Below are positions 24,288-33,635 of a stretch of 64,000 nucleotides of DNA, one piece after another. Every line of letters begins with the position of its first letter. The stretch's first letter is position 1. The stretch is from Profftia sp020342455 (GTDB taxonomy: Bacteria; Pseudomonadota; Gammaproteobacteria; Enterobacterales; Enterobacteriaceae). The DNA is taken from contig NZ_CP080506.1 in NCBI RefSeq assembly GCF_020342455.1, positions 372,001-436,000 on the forward strand, written 5' to 3'. Under the pieces are notes generated by a model. The model was not told the DNA's origin, did no database searches, and was given only the letters and a program-made list of their open reading frames with translations. The position numbers were made by a program, and so were the translations under genes.

Positions 24288-24319
24288 AGATTGTCTAATA
24301 AAATTTTTAAAGAGCAGAG
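24288..24319 (-). promoter_or_regulatory. leader-type rrn boxA with downstream ACAATCT element
   Basis: Minus strand reads CTGCTCTTTAAAAATTT, then TTATTAG and ACAATCT. This order resembles the boxA region of the E. coli rRNA leader that normally precedes 16S. It lies about 40 bases downstream of the promoter at 24357-24384 and roughly 390 bases before the spacer-type boxA, leaving no room for a 16S gene. Confidence 0.7.
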
Positions 24320-24356
24320 AGCTGAAACATAGTTTTTTACTTTGATTATTGTAGGT

Positions 24357-24384
24357 ATAATACACCCCTTTTTTTTTAAGTCAA
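24357..24384 (-). promoter_or_regulatory. probable rRNA promoter
   Basis: On the minus strand a TTGACT -35 (24384-24379) and a TATTAT -10 (24362-24357) are separated by 16 bases, with a TG directly before the -10. Both hexamers match what I know of the E. coli rrn P2 promoter. The spacer contains an A-run and GGGG, unusual in this AT-rich DNA. It would drive 23S, 5S, tRNA-Asp and perhaps znuC. Confidence 0.65.
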
Positions 24385-25275
24385 GAAATAATTTAAGAAA
24401 TTTATTATTAAATTTTATTTGCTTAATTTAAATTTTAATGTGTTTTTAAATGGATATTTAACATTTAATGTAAATTATTTAAGTATTTTATCTTAGATTA
24501 ATAAACTTTAATTATATACTCTTTGTATTTTATATTTTTATATAGGAGAATAATACATATTAATTGTATAATCTCATCTATGTACAAGATATCTATCAAT
24601 TAAGTTTTACTTACGATACATTTTACTTATAAGTACTTCAAACTATTTAATATATTATTAAAGCAAGGTAAGCATTTGTATTAACAGTAGTAGTAAAAAA
24701 TTTTAAAATAAACCAAAGAAAGTATGAATTTTTTATTTTTATTTTTTGTCTTAATTTGTATTTATAATAATAGATTATTAATACATCCTTATTTATATCA
24801 TTAGTTGTGTATCTATATTATAACCTAGTGAGATTTAATGAGGATTAATGTTATATTTACGATATTTTTATTTATTGTATATTTGTATTAAATAAATAAA
24901 AATATATCTATTGTTACTTAACTTAAAGTATATCCCTATATAATCTTATTATTTAAAGGTTATTAATAATAATTATTCATTAGCTATTTTGACACCATAT
25001 CAATATTGCATATTATTGATCATATGTTAAAATAGTAAATTTTATATAATATTTTATGCTTCGTCTTATAAGTACATTATATAAAGTTTTATAAATTTAG
25101 TTATTTTGATAATTTATTAAATTTATTATTAATAGTACTTTTTATACATAAATCTAAATAATGTAAAATGTTTATAGTAGTATATCATATAACATATTAT
25201 TTAATAGATTAGATGATTAAGTACATTTGCACATTACTGATATTTAAAATATAATTATATTAAGGAATAAGAATT
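24385..25275. other. gene-free tract between rRNA promoter and rpmF
   Basis: In E. coli yceD precedes rpmF; no trace of it is readable here. The region must hold the divergent promoter for the rpmF-fab operon; none is distinct from background. Confidence 0.5.
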
Positions 25276-25446
25276 ATGGCCGTACAACAAAATAAAAAAA
25301 CCCGTTCTTGTCGCGGTATGCGACGGTCACATGATAAGTTGACTATGATGATTTTATCTTGTGATAAAGTTTCTGGTCAAACTCATTTACGCCATCATAT
25401 TACTTCAGATGGTTTCTATCGTGGTCGTAAGATTATTGTAAGGTAA
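25276..25446 (+). CDS. rpmF: 50S ribosomal protein L32
   Basis: 56 residues: MAVQQNKKTRSCRGMRRSH at the N-terminus, then LTMMILSCDKVSGQTHLRHHITSDG in two parts, ending FYRGRKIIVR. This matches E. coli L32 (57 residues) end to end. L32 sits near the peptide exit side of the large subunit. The lysine after RS is replaced by cysteine. AAGGAA lies seven bases upstream of the ATG. First gene of rpmF-plsX-fabH-fabD-fabG-acpP, the conserved enterobacterial cluster, with 28 bases to plsX. Confidence 0.95.
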   Translation: MAVQQNKKTRSCRGMRRSHDKLTMMILSCDKVSGQTHLRHHITSDGFYRGRKIIVR

Positions 25447-25474
25447 ATACTCTAGTTACTTACAAGGAGATAAT

Positions 25475-26518
25475 TTGACTAGCCTAACACTAGCGTTAGA
25501 TGCTATGAGTGGGGATTTTGGTCCATGTATAACAGTTCCTGCTGCATTGCAGGCACTGGCATCGATTTCATCTCTACGTCTTCTTATTGTTGGACAGCCC
25601 GATGCTATTGCACCTTATCTTATAAAAGCAGATAGGTTACTTCAAAAACGTTTGCGCGTAATTCCTGCAGAATACGTTATTCTAAACGACATCAAGCCTT
25701 CAATAGCTATCCGTGCTAGTCAAGGAACATCGATGCGTATTGCTCTAGAATTAGTTCACAGTGGTGCAGCTGAAGCTGTTGTTAGTGCTGGAAATACCGG
25801 AGTTTTAATGGGGTTAGCAAAAATGATTCTTAAAACTTTAAAAGGTATTGAACGTCCAGCTTTAATGACGGTGTTGCCTAATCAGAAAAAAGGTAAAACA
25901 ATATTCTTAGATTTAGGTGCTAATGTTACAAGTAGTAGCTCTATGTTAGTTCAGTTTGCTGTGATGGGTTCGATAATAGCAGAAGAAGTGTTTGGTATTA
26001 CAATGCCACGTGTTGCTCTTCTAAATATTGGTGAAGAGGATTATAAGGGTTTAGATAATATTCGTGAAGCAGCCGCCGTACTTAAAAGTAAACCAACAAT
26101 TAACTATATCGGATATCTAGAGGGAAATGATTTGTTAACCGGCAAAACAGATGTTTTGGTTTGTGATGGTTTTGTGGGTAATATTACATTAAAAACAATG
26201 GAAGGGGTAGTGCGTATGTTTTTATCTCTTCTAACATCACCGATAGATAAGGATAAGAAATCTTGGTGGTTAATGTTATATAGGTACTGGCTTCAAGAAA
26301 TAATTATAAATCGTTTAGGACTCTTTAACCCTGATTATTATAATGGAGCATGTTTGATAGGATTAAATGGTGTAGTAATTAAAAGCCACGGCGCAGCTAA
26401 TCAAAAAGCATTTACTATCGCTATTAAACAAGCAGCACAAAAGCACATTTCTCAGCGAATTTCTATGCGCCTTGAGGATATATACTCAAGAGGCATAGAT
26501 AATCGTACATGTATATAA
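25475..26518 (+). CDS. plsX: phosphate acyltransferase PlsX
   Basis: 347 residues (E. coli 356). PlsX converts acyl-ACP to acyl-phosphate, feeding PlsY in phosphatidic acid synthesis. Conserved blocks: LALDAMSGDFGP at the N-terminus, VVSAGNTGVLMGLAK, IERPALMTVLP, LDLGANV, LLNIGEED, INYIGYLEGNDLL, LVCDGFVGNI and KSHGAA. The start is TTG at 25475, supported by an excellent AAGGAG five bases upstream and by the N-terminal match. A short deletion lies before the C-terminus, and the tail overlaps fabH by ten bases, so the ancestral plsX-fabH spacer has been lost. Confidence 0.95.
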   Translation: MTSLTLALDAMSGDFGPCITVPAALQALASISSLRLLIVGQPDAIAPYLIKADRLLQKRLRVIPAEYVILNDIKPSIAIRASQGTSMRIALELVHSGAAEAVVSAGNTGVLMGLAKMILKTLKGIERPALMTVLPNQKKGKTIFLDLGANVTSSSSMLVQFAVMGSIIAEEVFGITMPRVALLNIGEEDYKGLDNIREAAAVLKSKPTINYIGYLEGNDLLTGKTDVLVCDGFVGNITLKTMEGVVRMFLSLLTSPIDKDKKSWWLMLYRYWLQEIIINRLGLFNPDYYNGACLIGLNGVVIKSHGAANQKAFTIAIKQAAQKHISQRISMRLEDIYSRGIDNRTCI

Positions 26519-27459
26519 GCATTTTAGGAACTGGTAGCTATTTACCGGTAAAAGTACGTACTAACGCTGATTTAGAACTTATGGTTAAAACTTCTAATGA
26601 ATGGATTATTTCACGTACTGGTATCCGTGAACGCCGTATTGCTGCTCTTAATGAAAATGTATCAACGATGGGGTTTGAAGCAGCGAAAAATACAATCGAG
26701 ATGTCTGGTCTTGATAAAGATGATATTGACTTAATCATTGTTGCTACTACATCTGCCACTCATGCGTTTCCAAGTGCTGCTTGCCAAATACAGCATATGC
26801 TGGGAATTAAAGGTTGTGCGGCTTTTGATGTAGCAGCAGCTTGCGCTGGTTTTACTTATGCGTTAAGTATTGCTGAGCAATATATCAAGAATGGCGCAGT
26901 CACATATGCGTTGGTCATTGGTTCTGATACGTTAAGCCGTACGTTAGATCCTCAAGATCGTAGTACTATAATTTTATTTGGTGATGGAGCTGGAGCGGTA
27001 GTGCTAGGTGCTTCTAAAAAAGCTGGTATTCTATCTACACATATTCATGCCGATGGATACTATGGGGAATTATTAACTTTACCAAATTGCCAGCGTGGTA
27101 CAAAAGATCATGCTTACTTGACAATGGCTGGTAATGAGGTCTTTAAAATAGCAGTCAAAGAATTAACTCGTATAGTGGATGAATCTCTTTATGCTAATGA
27201 CTTAACATTAAGTGATTTAGATTGGTTAGTTCCGCATCAAGCTAATTTACGTATTATTATTGCTACAACTAAAAAATTAGGTATGACATTAGATAATGTA
27301 GTGGTGACGTTGGATCGTCATGGTAATACTTCTGCTGCTTCAGTACCTTGCGCGTTAGATGAAGCAGTACGAGATGGTCGCATACAGCGTGGTCAATTAA
27401 TTCTTCTTGAAGCTTTTGGTGGTGGTTTTACTTGGGGTGCTGCTTTATTACGCTTTTAA
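26509..27459 (+). CDS. fabH: 3-oxoacyl-[ACP] synthase III FabH
   Basis: 316 residues (E. coli 317). Thiolase-fold enzyme condensing acetyl-CoA with malonyl-ACP to start fatty acid synthesis. The active-site cysteine is at residue 112 in DVAAACAGF; histidine lies in WLVPHQANLRI and asparagine in DRHGNTSAASVP near residue 273. The C-terminus LLEAFGGGFTWGAALLRF is family-typical. ATG 26509 lies inside the end of plsX, giving a ten-base overlap and probable translational coupling. No catalytic residue is missing. Confidence 0.96.
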   Translation: MYISILGTGSYLPVKVRTNADLELMVKTSNEWIISRTGIRERRIAALNENVSTMGFEAAKNTIEMSGLDKDDIDLIIVATTSATHAFPSAACQIQHMLGIKGCAAFDVAAACAGFTYALSIAEQYIKNGAVTYALVIGSDTLSRTLDPQDRSTIILFGDGAGAVVLGASKKAGILSTHIHADGYYGELLTLPNCQRGTKDHAYLTMAGNEVFKIAVKELTRIVDESLYANDLTLSDLDWLVPHQANLRIIIATTKKLGMTLDNVVVTLDRHGNTSAASVPCALDEAVRDGRIQRGQLILLEAFGGGFTWGAALLRF

Positions 27460-27559
27460 TTTTTAGTATTTTTAATATTTATTAGGTAAAATAATTAAAG
27501 TTACATGATCTACGTAGTTTCAATATTTTATTAGTATACAACATATCAAGAATATAAAC

Positions 27560-28504
27560 ATGCCTAAAGTAGCAATGATATTTCCAGGACAAGGTGCTCA
27601 GACTGTCGGTATGCTGGCCGATTTAGCTAATAAATTTTCTATTGTGAAGCATATTTTTTCCGAAGCTTCTATTGTATTAGGATATGATCTTTGGAAGTTA
27701 GTACAGGATGGTCCAGCAAAAAAACTAAATCAAACATGGAAGACACAACCTGCGCTATTAGCTGCTTCTATCTCTATTTATTCTGTATGGCAGCAGCATC
27801 ATGGACCACAACCTATAATCGTTGCTGGTCATAGCTTAGGTGAATATTCTGCGCTAGTTTGTGCTAACGTTTTAGATTTCCAACAGGCTATTCTATTAGT
27901 TGAGTTACGTGGAAAATTAATGAATGAAGCAGTTCCTGCAGAAAACAGTGCAATGTTTGCAATTCTTGGTCTAAATAAAGAAAAAATTATCAAGGTTTGC
28001 TTAGAGTTAATGCCAGAAGAAATGGTTTTTCCAGTAAATTTTAATTCTCCTAGTCAGGTTGTTATTGCTGGAGACAGAGATGCTGTTGAACGTGCAAGTA
28101 TATTATGTATGTCTATAGGAGCAAAACGCGCAATAAGACTTCCAGTAAATGTACCATCTCATTGTATTATGATGAAAACTGCTGCAGAGAAATTATTGAT
28201 TACTTTAAAAAAAATAAAATTCAATGTACCAAAGTTTGCAGTTATTAATAATGTAGATGTAAAGGTATCTTATTCTCCTTCTGAAATTCGTAACGCATTA
28301 GTTCGTCAGATGTATAATCCAGTTCTCTGGAATGATTCAATAGAATTGATAGCAAGTCTAGGTGTTAAGTATATCTTAGAGGTTGGTCCAGGAAATATTC
28401 TAACTAGCTTAGCTAAGCGTACTATCACAACTACTACAGCAATAGCAATAAACGATTCTTCATCACTATCATTTGCGCTTGCGCAAGTACAAAGAGAAAT
28501 ATAA
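27560..28504 (+). CDS. fabD: malonyl-CoA-ACP transacylase FabD
   Basis: 314 residues (E. coli 309). The nucleophile elbow GHSLGEYSA places the catalytic serine at residue 92. The partner histidine is in the NVPSHCIMM segment, the oxyanion glutamine region is FPGQGAQ near residue 9, and the arginine of the malonyl-binding site is in LVELRGKLM. It loads malonyl groups onto ACP for FabH and the elongating synthases. About 100 AT-rich bases follow fabH without a strong Shine-Dalgarno; the stop overlaps the fabG start (TAATG). Confidence 0.95.
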   Translation: MPKVAMIFPGQGAQTVGMLADLANKFSIVKHIFSEASIVLGYDLWKLVQDGPAKKLNQTWKTQPALLAASISIYSVWQQHHGPQPIIVAGHSLGEYSALVCANVLDFQQAILLVELRGKLMNEAVPAENSAMFAILGLNKEKIIKVCLELMPEEMVFPVNFNSPSQVVIAGDRDAVERASILCMSIGAKRAIRLPVNVPSHCIMMKTAAEKLLITLKKIKFNVPKFAVINNVDVKVSYSPSEIRNALVRQMYNPVLWNDSIELIASLGVKYILEVGPGNILTSLAKRTITTTTAIAINDSSSLSFALAQVQREI

Positions 28505-29238
28505 TGAGTTTAGAAGGAAAAATTGCATTAGTTACAGGTGCTAGCCGGGGTATTGGTAAAGCTATTGCTGAAATTTTATTATCTCGTGGTGCATGTGTTA
28601 TTGGTACAGCAACCAGTGATCATGGCGCTGCAAATATTAGCACTTACTTACTGGAAAATGGTAAAGGATATAATTTAAATGTTACTGATCTAGCGTCTAT
28701 TCATTTAGTCTTAAAGGATATTCGTTCTAAATTTGGTAAAATAGACATTCTAGTTAATAATGCCGGCATTGTTCGTGATAACCTTTTAATACGTATGAAA
28801 GAGGATGAATGGAATGATATTTTAGACACAAATTTAACTTCTGTATTCCATTTATCAAAAGCAGTTTTAAGAGATATGATTAAAAAACGTTACGGCCGTA
28901 TTATTACTATTGGTTCTGTTATTGGTATTATGGGTAATGCAGGACAATCAAACTATGCAGCAGCTAAAGCTGGTTTACTTGGCTTTAGTAAATCGCTAGC
29001 ACGAGAGGTTGCTTCTCGTGGTATTACTGTTAATGTCGTAGTGCCTGGTTTTATTGAAACCGATATGACACACGCATTAACGAAGGAACAGCGTATCAGT
29101 ATACTATCGCAGATTCCAATAAATCGTTTAGGTAATGCAAAAGAAATTGCTAGTGCTGTTGCATTTTTAGCTTCAGATGAATCTAGTTATATTACCGGTG
29201 AGAGCGTACATGTTAATGGCGGTATGTATATGATTTAA
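28504..29238 (+). CDS. fabG: 3-oxoacyl-[ACP] reductase FabG
   Basis: 244 residues, identical in length to E. coli FabG. Short-chain dehydrogenase: NADPH-binding TGASRGIG at residues 11-18, NNAG near 85-88, and the catalytic triad Ser138, Tyr151 and Lys155 in GSVIGIMG and SNYAAAKAG. The C-terminal ITGESVHVNGGMYMI is typical. It reduces beta-ketoacyl-ACP in each elongation round. Start overlaps the fabD stop by one base. The spacer to acpP is 151 bases and contains a conserved leader structure. Confidence 0.96.
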   Translation: MSLEGKIALVTGASRGIGKAIAEILLSRGACVIGTATSDHGAANISTYLLENGKGYNLNVTDLASIHLVLKDIRSKFGKIDILVNNAGIVRDNLLIRMKEDEWNDILDTNLTSVFHLSKAVLRDMIKKRYGRIITIGSVIGIMGNAGQSNYAAAKAGLLGFSKSLAREVASRGITVNVVVPGFIETDMTHALTKEQRISILSQIPINRLGNAKEIASAVAFLASDESSYITGESVHVNGGMYMI

Positions 29239-29352
29239 AAAGTATAAAAAAAATTTTGTGGAATAAATGACTGTAAAATAATGAAATATTGTGGTTTGAT
29301 AATCCTATATAGTTAAGGTGTATCTTACCCAATTTTCAGTACATACGAAAAC

Positions 29353-29371
29353 AATCGCGCAAGCGATTTTT
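29353..29371 (+). promoter_or_regulatory. conserved hairpin in the acpP leader
   Basis: AATCGC and GCGATT (29353-29358, 29363-29368) pair around a GCAA tetraloop and run into five T. It lies about 20 bases before the acpP start. This leader, with the following GATAGGAAATTTAAGA, closely resembles what I recall of the E. coli acpP leader. It looks like an intrinsic terminator or attenuator, or a 5' stabilising hairpin; which one cannot be told from sequence. Confidence 0.6.
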
Positions 29372-29389
29372 GATAGGAAATTTAAGATC

Positions 29390-29626
29390 ATGAGCACTAT
29401 CGAAGAACGCGTTAAGAAAATCATTATTGAACAGTTAGGTGTTAAGGAAGATGAAGTTGTGAATGATGCTTACTTTGTTGACGATCTAGGCGCTGATTCT
29501 CTTGACACAGTTGAACTGGTAATGGCTCTCGAAGAAGAGTTTGATACTGAAATTCCAGATGAAGAAGCAGAAAAGATTACTACTGTTCAAGCAGCAATTG
29601 ACTATATTAAATCTACTAATCAGTAA
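29390..29626 (+). CDS. acpP: acyl carrier protein
   Basis: 78 residues, the same as E. coli AcpP. The 4'-phosphopantetheine attachment serine is residue 37 counting Met, in DDLGADSLDTVELVMALEE. Acidic helix II and IPDEEAEKITTVQAAIDYI are unchanged. I chose ATG 29390 over an upstream in-frame extension, on family length and because GGAAATTTAAG precedes it. Its base and codon use is visibly less AT-shifted than its neighbours (GAACGCG, GACGATCTAGGC, CTCGAAGAAGAG), indicating strong constraint or high expression. In E. coli fabF follows; here a hairpin and then convergent tilS follow. Confidence 0.97.
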   Translation: MSTIEERVKKIIIEQLGVKEDEVVNDAYFVDDLGADSLDTVELVMALEEEFDTEIPDEEAEKITTVQAAIDYIKSTNQ

Positions 29627-29755
29627 TTATATAAAAAATTGGGTAATCAAATAATTACAATGTCTGGTATTATTAGGGTTGTATAATAACACAATTATGT
29701 AGATATATTTTTTTATGTAATTTTGTCTGATTACCTGTACAAAGGATATAATATA

Positions 29756-29808
29756 GTACAGACATTGATCTCTTTTTATTTTACTATTTAAGGGATGAAT
29801 GTCTGTAC
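29756..29808. repeat. 19-bp imperfect inverted repeat downstream of acpP
   Basis: Arms 29756-29774 and 29790-29808. The outer 11 bp (GTACAGACATT with AATGTCTGTAC) are perfect; the inner part continues with one mismatch and one G-U pair to an AT-rich loop of 15 bases. It lies 130 bases after acpP and 160 bases before the end of convergent tilS. It may be a terminator, though no T-run follows. Confidence 0.7.
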
Positions 29809-29967
29809 TTGAGATATAATTAGATCAGTTGTATTTTTAGATATTTATAATATTTAGTTTGAAAGGGATATATAATAAAATGATCTTAAAATACATTCTG
29901 ATTTTAATTATTATCTAATAAATTAATAGATTTTAAAATTATTATTAACTATTTAACAGTTTGCTAC

Positions 29968-31308
29968 TTATTTATTAGAAATATTTGTACACATTTTTTT
30001 CCAGTATATATTCCATAATGATTCACCATTAATACCTTGCCCATCTTGAGTAATAAAAATACCTAGAGCTGCAATAAGAGTTTCATTGTAATATATCATA
30101 GGAATTCTATCTCTCTTCCATGGTGGAATATTGTATTCTTGCCATATTTTTTTTATTGTTTGTGAGCGTGGGCGGTCAATAAGGTGTATTTTGCCACGTG
30201 CAGTAAAACGAAGCGATACAACTTCATTATACTTTGGTGCACGTATACATATTCCTCTTTTTTGATTATCAAGTTGTAAATTTCCAAGTCCATCAGGTAG
30301 TTGTAAAAATACACCTGAATGCCAAAATATAATCTTTTCTTTTAAAGAGGATAGTAATGGTAATAAATAAAGATGTTGACGGTAACGACGGATCTGCTTT
30401 TTGCCTAATTGAAATATCGGATTGGCATCTTTTTTAGCCATAGCAACCTCTACCCATATTTTTTGAAGTTGTTCTCTAGTTGGCATCATCACTTGAAAGT
30501 GAGCAATCCAACGACGTAATAGCGCAGATCTTTTAGCTGTAGATATTGATAATAATCCATTAATACTAAGAGAATTATCCTTGCTCATTAGTGATTGTAG
30601 AGAACTTAGTAATAATTCATCTAATAACTGTTCTTGCTCTGCACATAGACTAGCGCTTCGAGCAACAGCTTTAGTAAAATGTGGCCAACGATAACATAGA
30701 TTAGGAAGTACTTTCAATCGAAGAAAATTGCGATCAAAACGCTTGTCTTTATTACTATCGTCTTCAACCCATTTTAGATCATAGTACATTGCATATTGCT
30801 CTAATTGTTCTCGGCTTATATCTAGTAGTGGACGTATTTGTTCGGTATTATAAAAAGGCATATGGCTAGCCATAGCAGATAATCCAGTGGGACCACTGCC
30901 ACGTTTTAATGCCAGTAAAAATGTTTCGCATTGATCATCTAGATGTTGAGCTGTCACTAATGTTTCTTGACTGCTTATTATACTGGCAATAGCACCATAG
31001 CGAGCGTTGCGAGATGCAGCTTCAATGCCAATATGTTTAGAAATAATATTTACGCGTAATATTTTTAAAGTTACTAGTAATTTACGACATACTAATTCAC
31101 AGTGATCAACCCATAAATCAGCATATCTACTGATTCCGTGATGGACGTGTACTGCGTATAATTGCAAATAAGGTGTAATATGCATACGCAACTGTACTAA
31201 TGAATGTAGCAGTACAGTAGAATCAAGACCGCCACTAAATGCAATCATAATATGTGAACGTCCTTGAATTTTATTGGCAATTTTTATATGTATAGTTGAG
31301 CTATTCAT
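29968..31308 (-). CDS. tilS: tRNA(Ile)-lysidine synthase TilS
   Basis: 446 residues (E. coli 432). The PP-loop ATP-pyrophosphatase motif SGGLDS is at residues 25-30, preceded by IMIAF. Further blocks are VHVHHGIS, EAASRNARYGAI, TAQHLDDQCETFLLALKRGSG (in pieces), RPLLDISREQLE and WVEDDSNKDKRFDRNFLR. The C-terminal substrate-binding domains are present (PPWKRDRIPMIYYNETLIAALG). TilS converts C34 of the CAU-anticodon tRNA-Ile to lysidine, switching it from AUG to AUA. It is essential, and heavily used here because AUA codons are abundant. AGGAGG lies 12 bases upstream of ATG 31308, a longish spacing. Confidence 0.95.
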   Translation of the reverse strand: MNSSTIHIKIANKIQGRSHIMIAFSGGLDSTVLLHSLVQLRMHITPYLQLYAVHVHHGISRYADLWVDHCELVCRKLLVTLKILRVNIISKHIGIEAASRNARYGAIASIISSQETLVTAQHLDDQCETFLLALKRGSGPTGLSAMASHMPFYNTEQIRPLLDISREQLEQYAMYYDLKWVEDDSNKDKRFDRNFLRLKVLPNLCYRWPHFTKAVARSASLCAEQEQLLDELLLSSLQSLMSKDNSLSINGLLSISTAKRSALLRRWIAHFQVMMPTREQLQKIWVEVAMAKKDANPIFQLGKKQIRRYRQHLYLLPLLSSLKEKIIFWHSGVFLQLPDGLGNLQLDNQKRGICIRAPKYNEVVSLRFTARGKIHLIDRPRSQTIKKIWQEYNIPPWKRDRIPMIYYNETLIAALGIFITQDGQGINGESLWNIYWKKMCTNISNK

Positions 31309-33545
31309 TCCACTAGAAGTCCTCCTAAGAGGATTAATAAATAATGTTAAACGGTCTTATTTTAATCAAGATATCATGCAGATGGCATAGTAAAATAAAA
31401 TTATGGATATCATAGGAATATGAAGTACAATTTTGTGTACCTATATAATATTATTTATATATATTTTAAATAAAAGATTTAATTAAAAAAATTAAATTTT
31501 AGATATATACTGATTATAGTAGTATATTATATAATGAGTATTCTTATTCAGCGGTATTGTATTATTTTTTATAGAAGTTCTATCTTTATTATTACCAATT
31601 TTAAGTTTTATAGTAAAATTTTCTATTTTACAAATATTAATTTGTAATTTTTATATTTTACGTTATCAATTTTATTTATAGACACTACTTGAATGTAAAT
31701 TATTATATATAAAAAGAATTAATTATTTATTTTACTTCTAGCGCTAAGTTAGATGATATCTCTATCTACTAGCATTACTATAGTTATATTGCTACTAGCA
31801 TTTTTTCATTTTTAAAGAATATCCACTAAAAACTAATAATTTATTTTTATATTTTAGTTTTTCTTTTTATATTTATTATCTTTATTGTACTTCTAATTAA
31901 GTATTATTATATAATTTTGCGCTAGAATATCTATATTATTTATTTTTAATATAAAATTATCTAAAGACTTTAATAAGTTTAATAAGAGTTACAATATATA
32001 ATGGTTTATTATTTTTATAATACATCTATATTATAAATATTTATATAGTATCTTATATAAGATAATTAAGGTTCTTGAGGAAAAAGAATAACTCTTATAA
32101 TATAAATATATTTCATTGTAATCTTAAACTAATTATGTTAAAATAAAATTATTAATTTAAAATAACATATTTTTCTAATTTTATTAGACAAATACTAACA
32201 ACTCATGTTAGTTATAATAAAATATTTTATATGACTATAACGATAATAAAATTATAATTATATACTTAAAGTTAATGCTTACATTCTTACGGTATAAGAT
32301 TATAATTAGGCAATTACATACTGAACAATCATGAATTAATCTTAAAAATAAAATTTATTAATAAAATATTATAAGATTTCATCTTATCTTTAACTTTTAA
32401 TAATAAAAAACATTTAAGTTATAGTAAATATGTATTTCATACATATGATATTAATCATTATATGATTTAAGTTAGTAATATAGTTTAAATATAATTACAA
32501 TAATTTTTTTTACTTAATAATAAAGTATATATGTTTATAATTATTAGGAATATAGAAGTATAACTTTAATTAACGCCAATTAAATTAAGGGTTTTTAACC
32601 CATAACATAACATAGTTATATAAATTAAAATATTTACTCTTAATCTATCTACCATACATAATAGTACATTTATGTATAATACTTAAAATAGATCCTCTTA
32701 AACATTTTACTTTATTATATTAAATAATAGTTAAAATATCCTTAGAAAAAAATTCTTTATTTAGGTGAATATATTTTAGTAATTTTTTTAGAAAAAATAA
32801 ACTATTAATTTTATTAAAGTAATTTTTTTTTAAATACAAATATAGTTCAACTATTTGTATTAATAAAATACAAATATATAAAGTAGTGTCAGAAAAAACA
32901 AATTATAAAATTATTATATCTTAATATATTCTTTGTTATTACTATTTTATATAACAAAATAGTTGATGTAATATATATAATACTTCTTCATGAATGTTAC
33001 TGAACATATATATTTTATCTAATTAAATTAGATAATTTATTTTATTTATTTTTAATATCTCTTCATTATTTTAATTAATATTATTTATTACATGTATTTT
33101 AGCTTAATTATATAAGTTTTACTTATTTAATAGAATAAGTAATTATTTTAACTACAGAATTATTTACTTAATATAAAGGTTAGTCTTAAACGAATTATTA
33201 TTTTGTTTATTTATATATATCAACTATAAGATAATTATATTACTACTAAAGAGTACTTGTATTAATTACTTTTATACAGTATAATAATACTTATATATTA
33301 TTATTTAATTTATCATTATTCATTATCATTTAGTATATTATAGATGAAATATACTTTGAATAGTGTCTAGTAAAATATTTACAGAATTATTCTCTATTTT
33401 AAATATTAGATTAAATAAATCACTTTTAAAATCACTTATTCTTGGTCGCAATGGTTAAAATATAAGAAATTTTTAAGTTATTGTGTTAAATATATGTATA
33501 TTTTATTACTTGATCATAAAGTCTTAATATACTTGGATTATCAAG

Positions 33546-33635
33546 TATTACTTAATAATAATAAAATTGTATTATATTGTAATAAAATATTAATATTTTT
33601 TAAATATTAATATTTTAGATATATATTAAGTAATA
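33546..33635. repeat. nested inverted repeats
   Basis: Outer 12-base arms (33546-33557 and 33624-33635) are exact reverse complements and enclose two near-identical palindromes (33584-33599 and 33602-33615) of the form AAATATTAATATTT. All A/T apart from one G/C pair; function unknown. Confidence 0.6.

Noticed and set aside
23737..25275. Possible 16S gene or spacer tRNA upstream of 23S
   Set aside because: No 16S-conserved segment or tRNA T-arm is present; only boxA-type signals and the processing stem are readable.
29318..29389. N-terminal extension of acpP
   Set aside because: It would read through the conserved leader hairpin and ribosome-binding site; AcpP starts with MSTIEERV.
31767..31806. 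CTACTAGCAT direct repeat as a possible attachment site
   Set aside because: Only ten bases, no tRNA or integrase nearby, and short repeats are expected at this composition.
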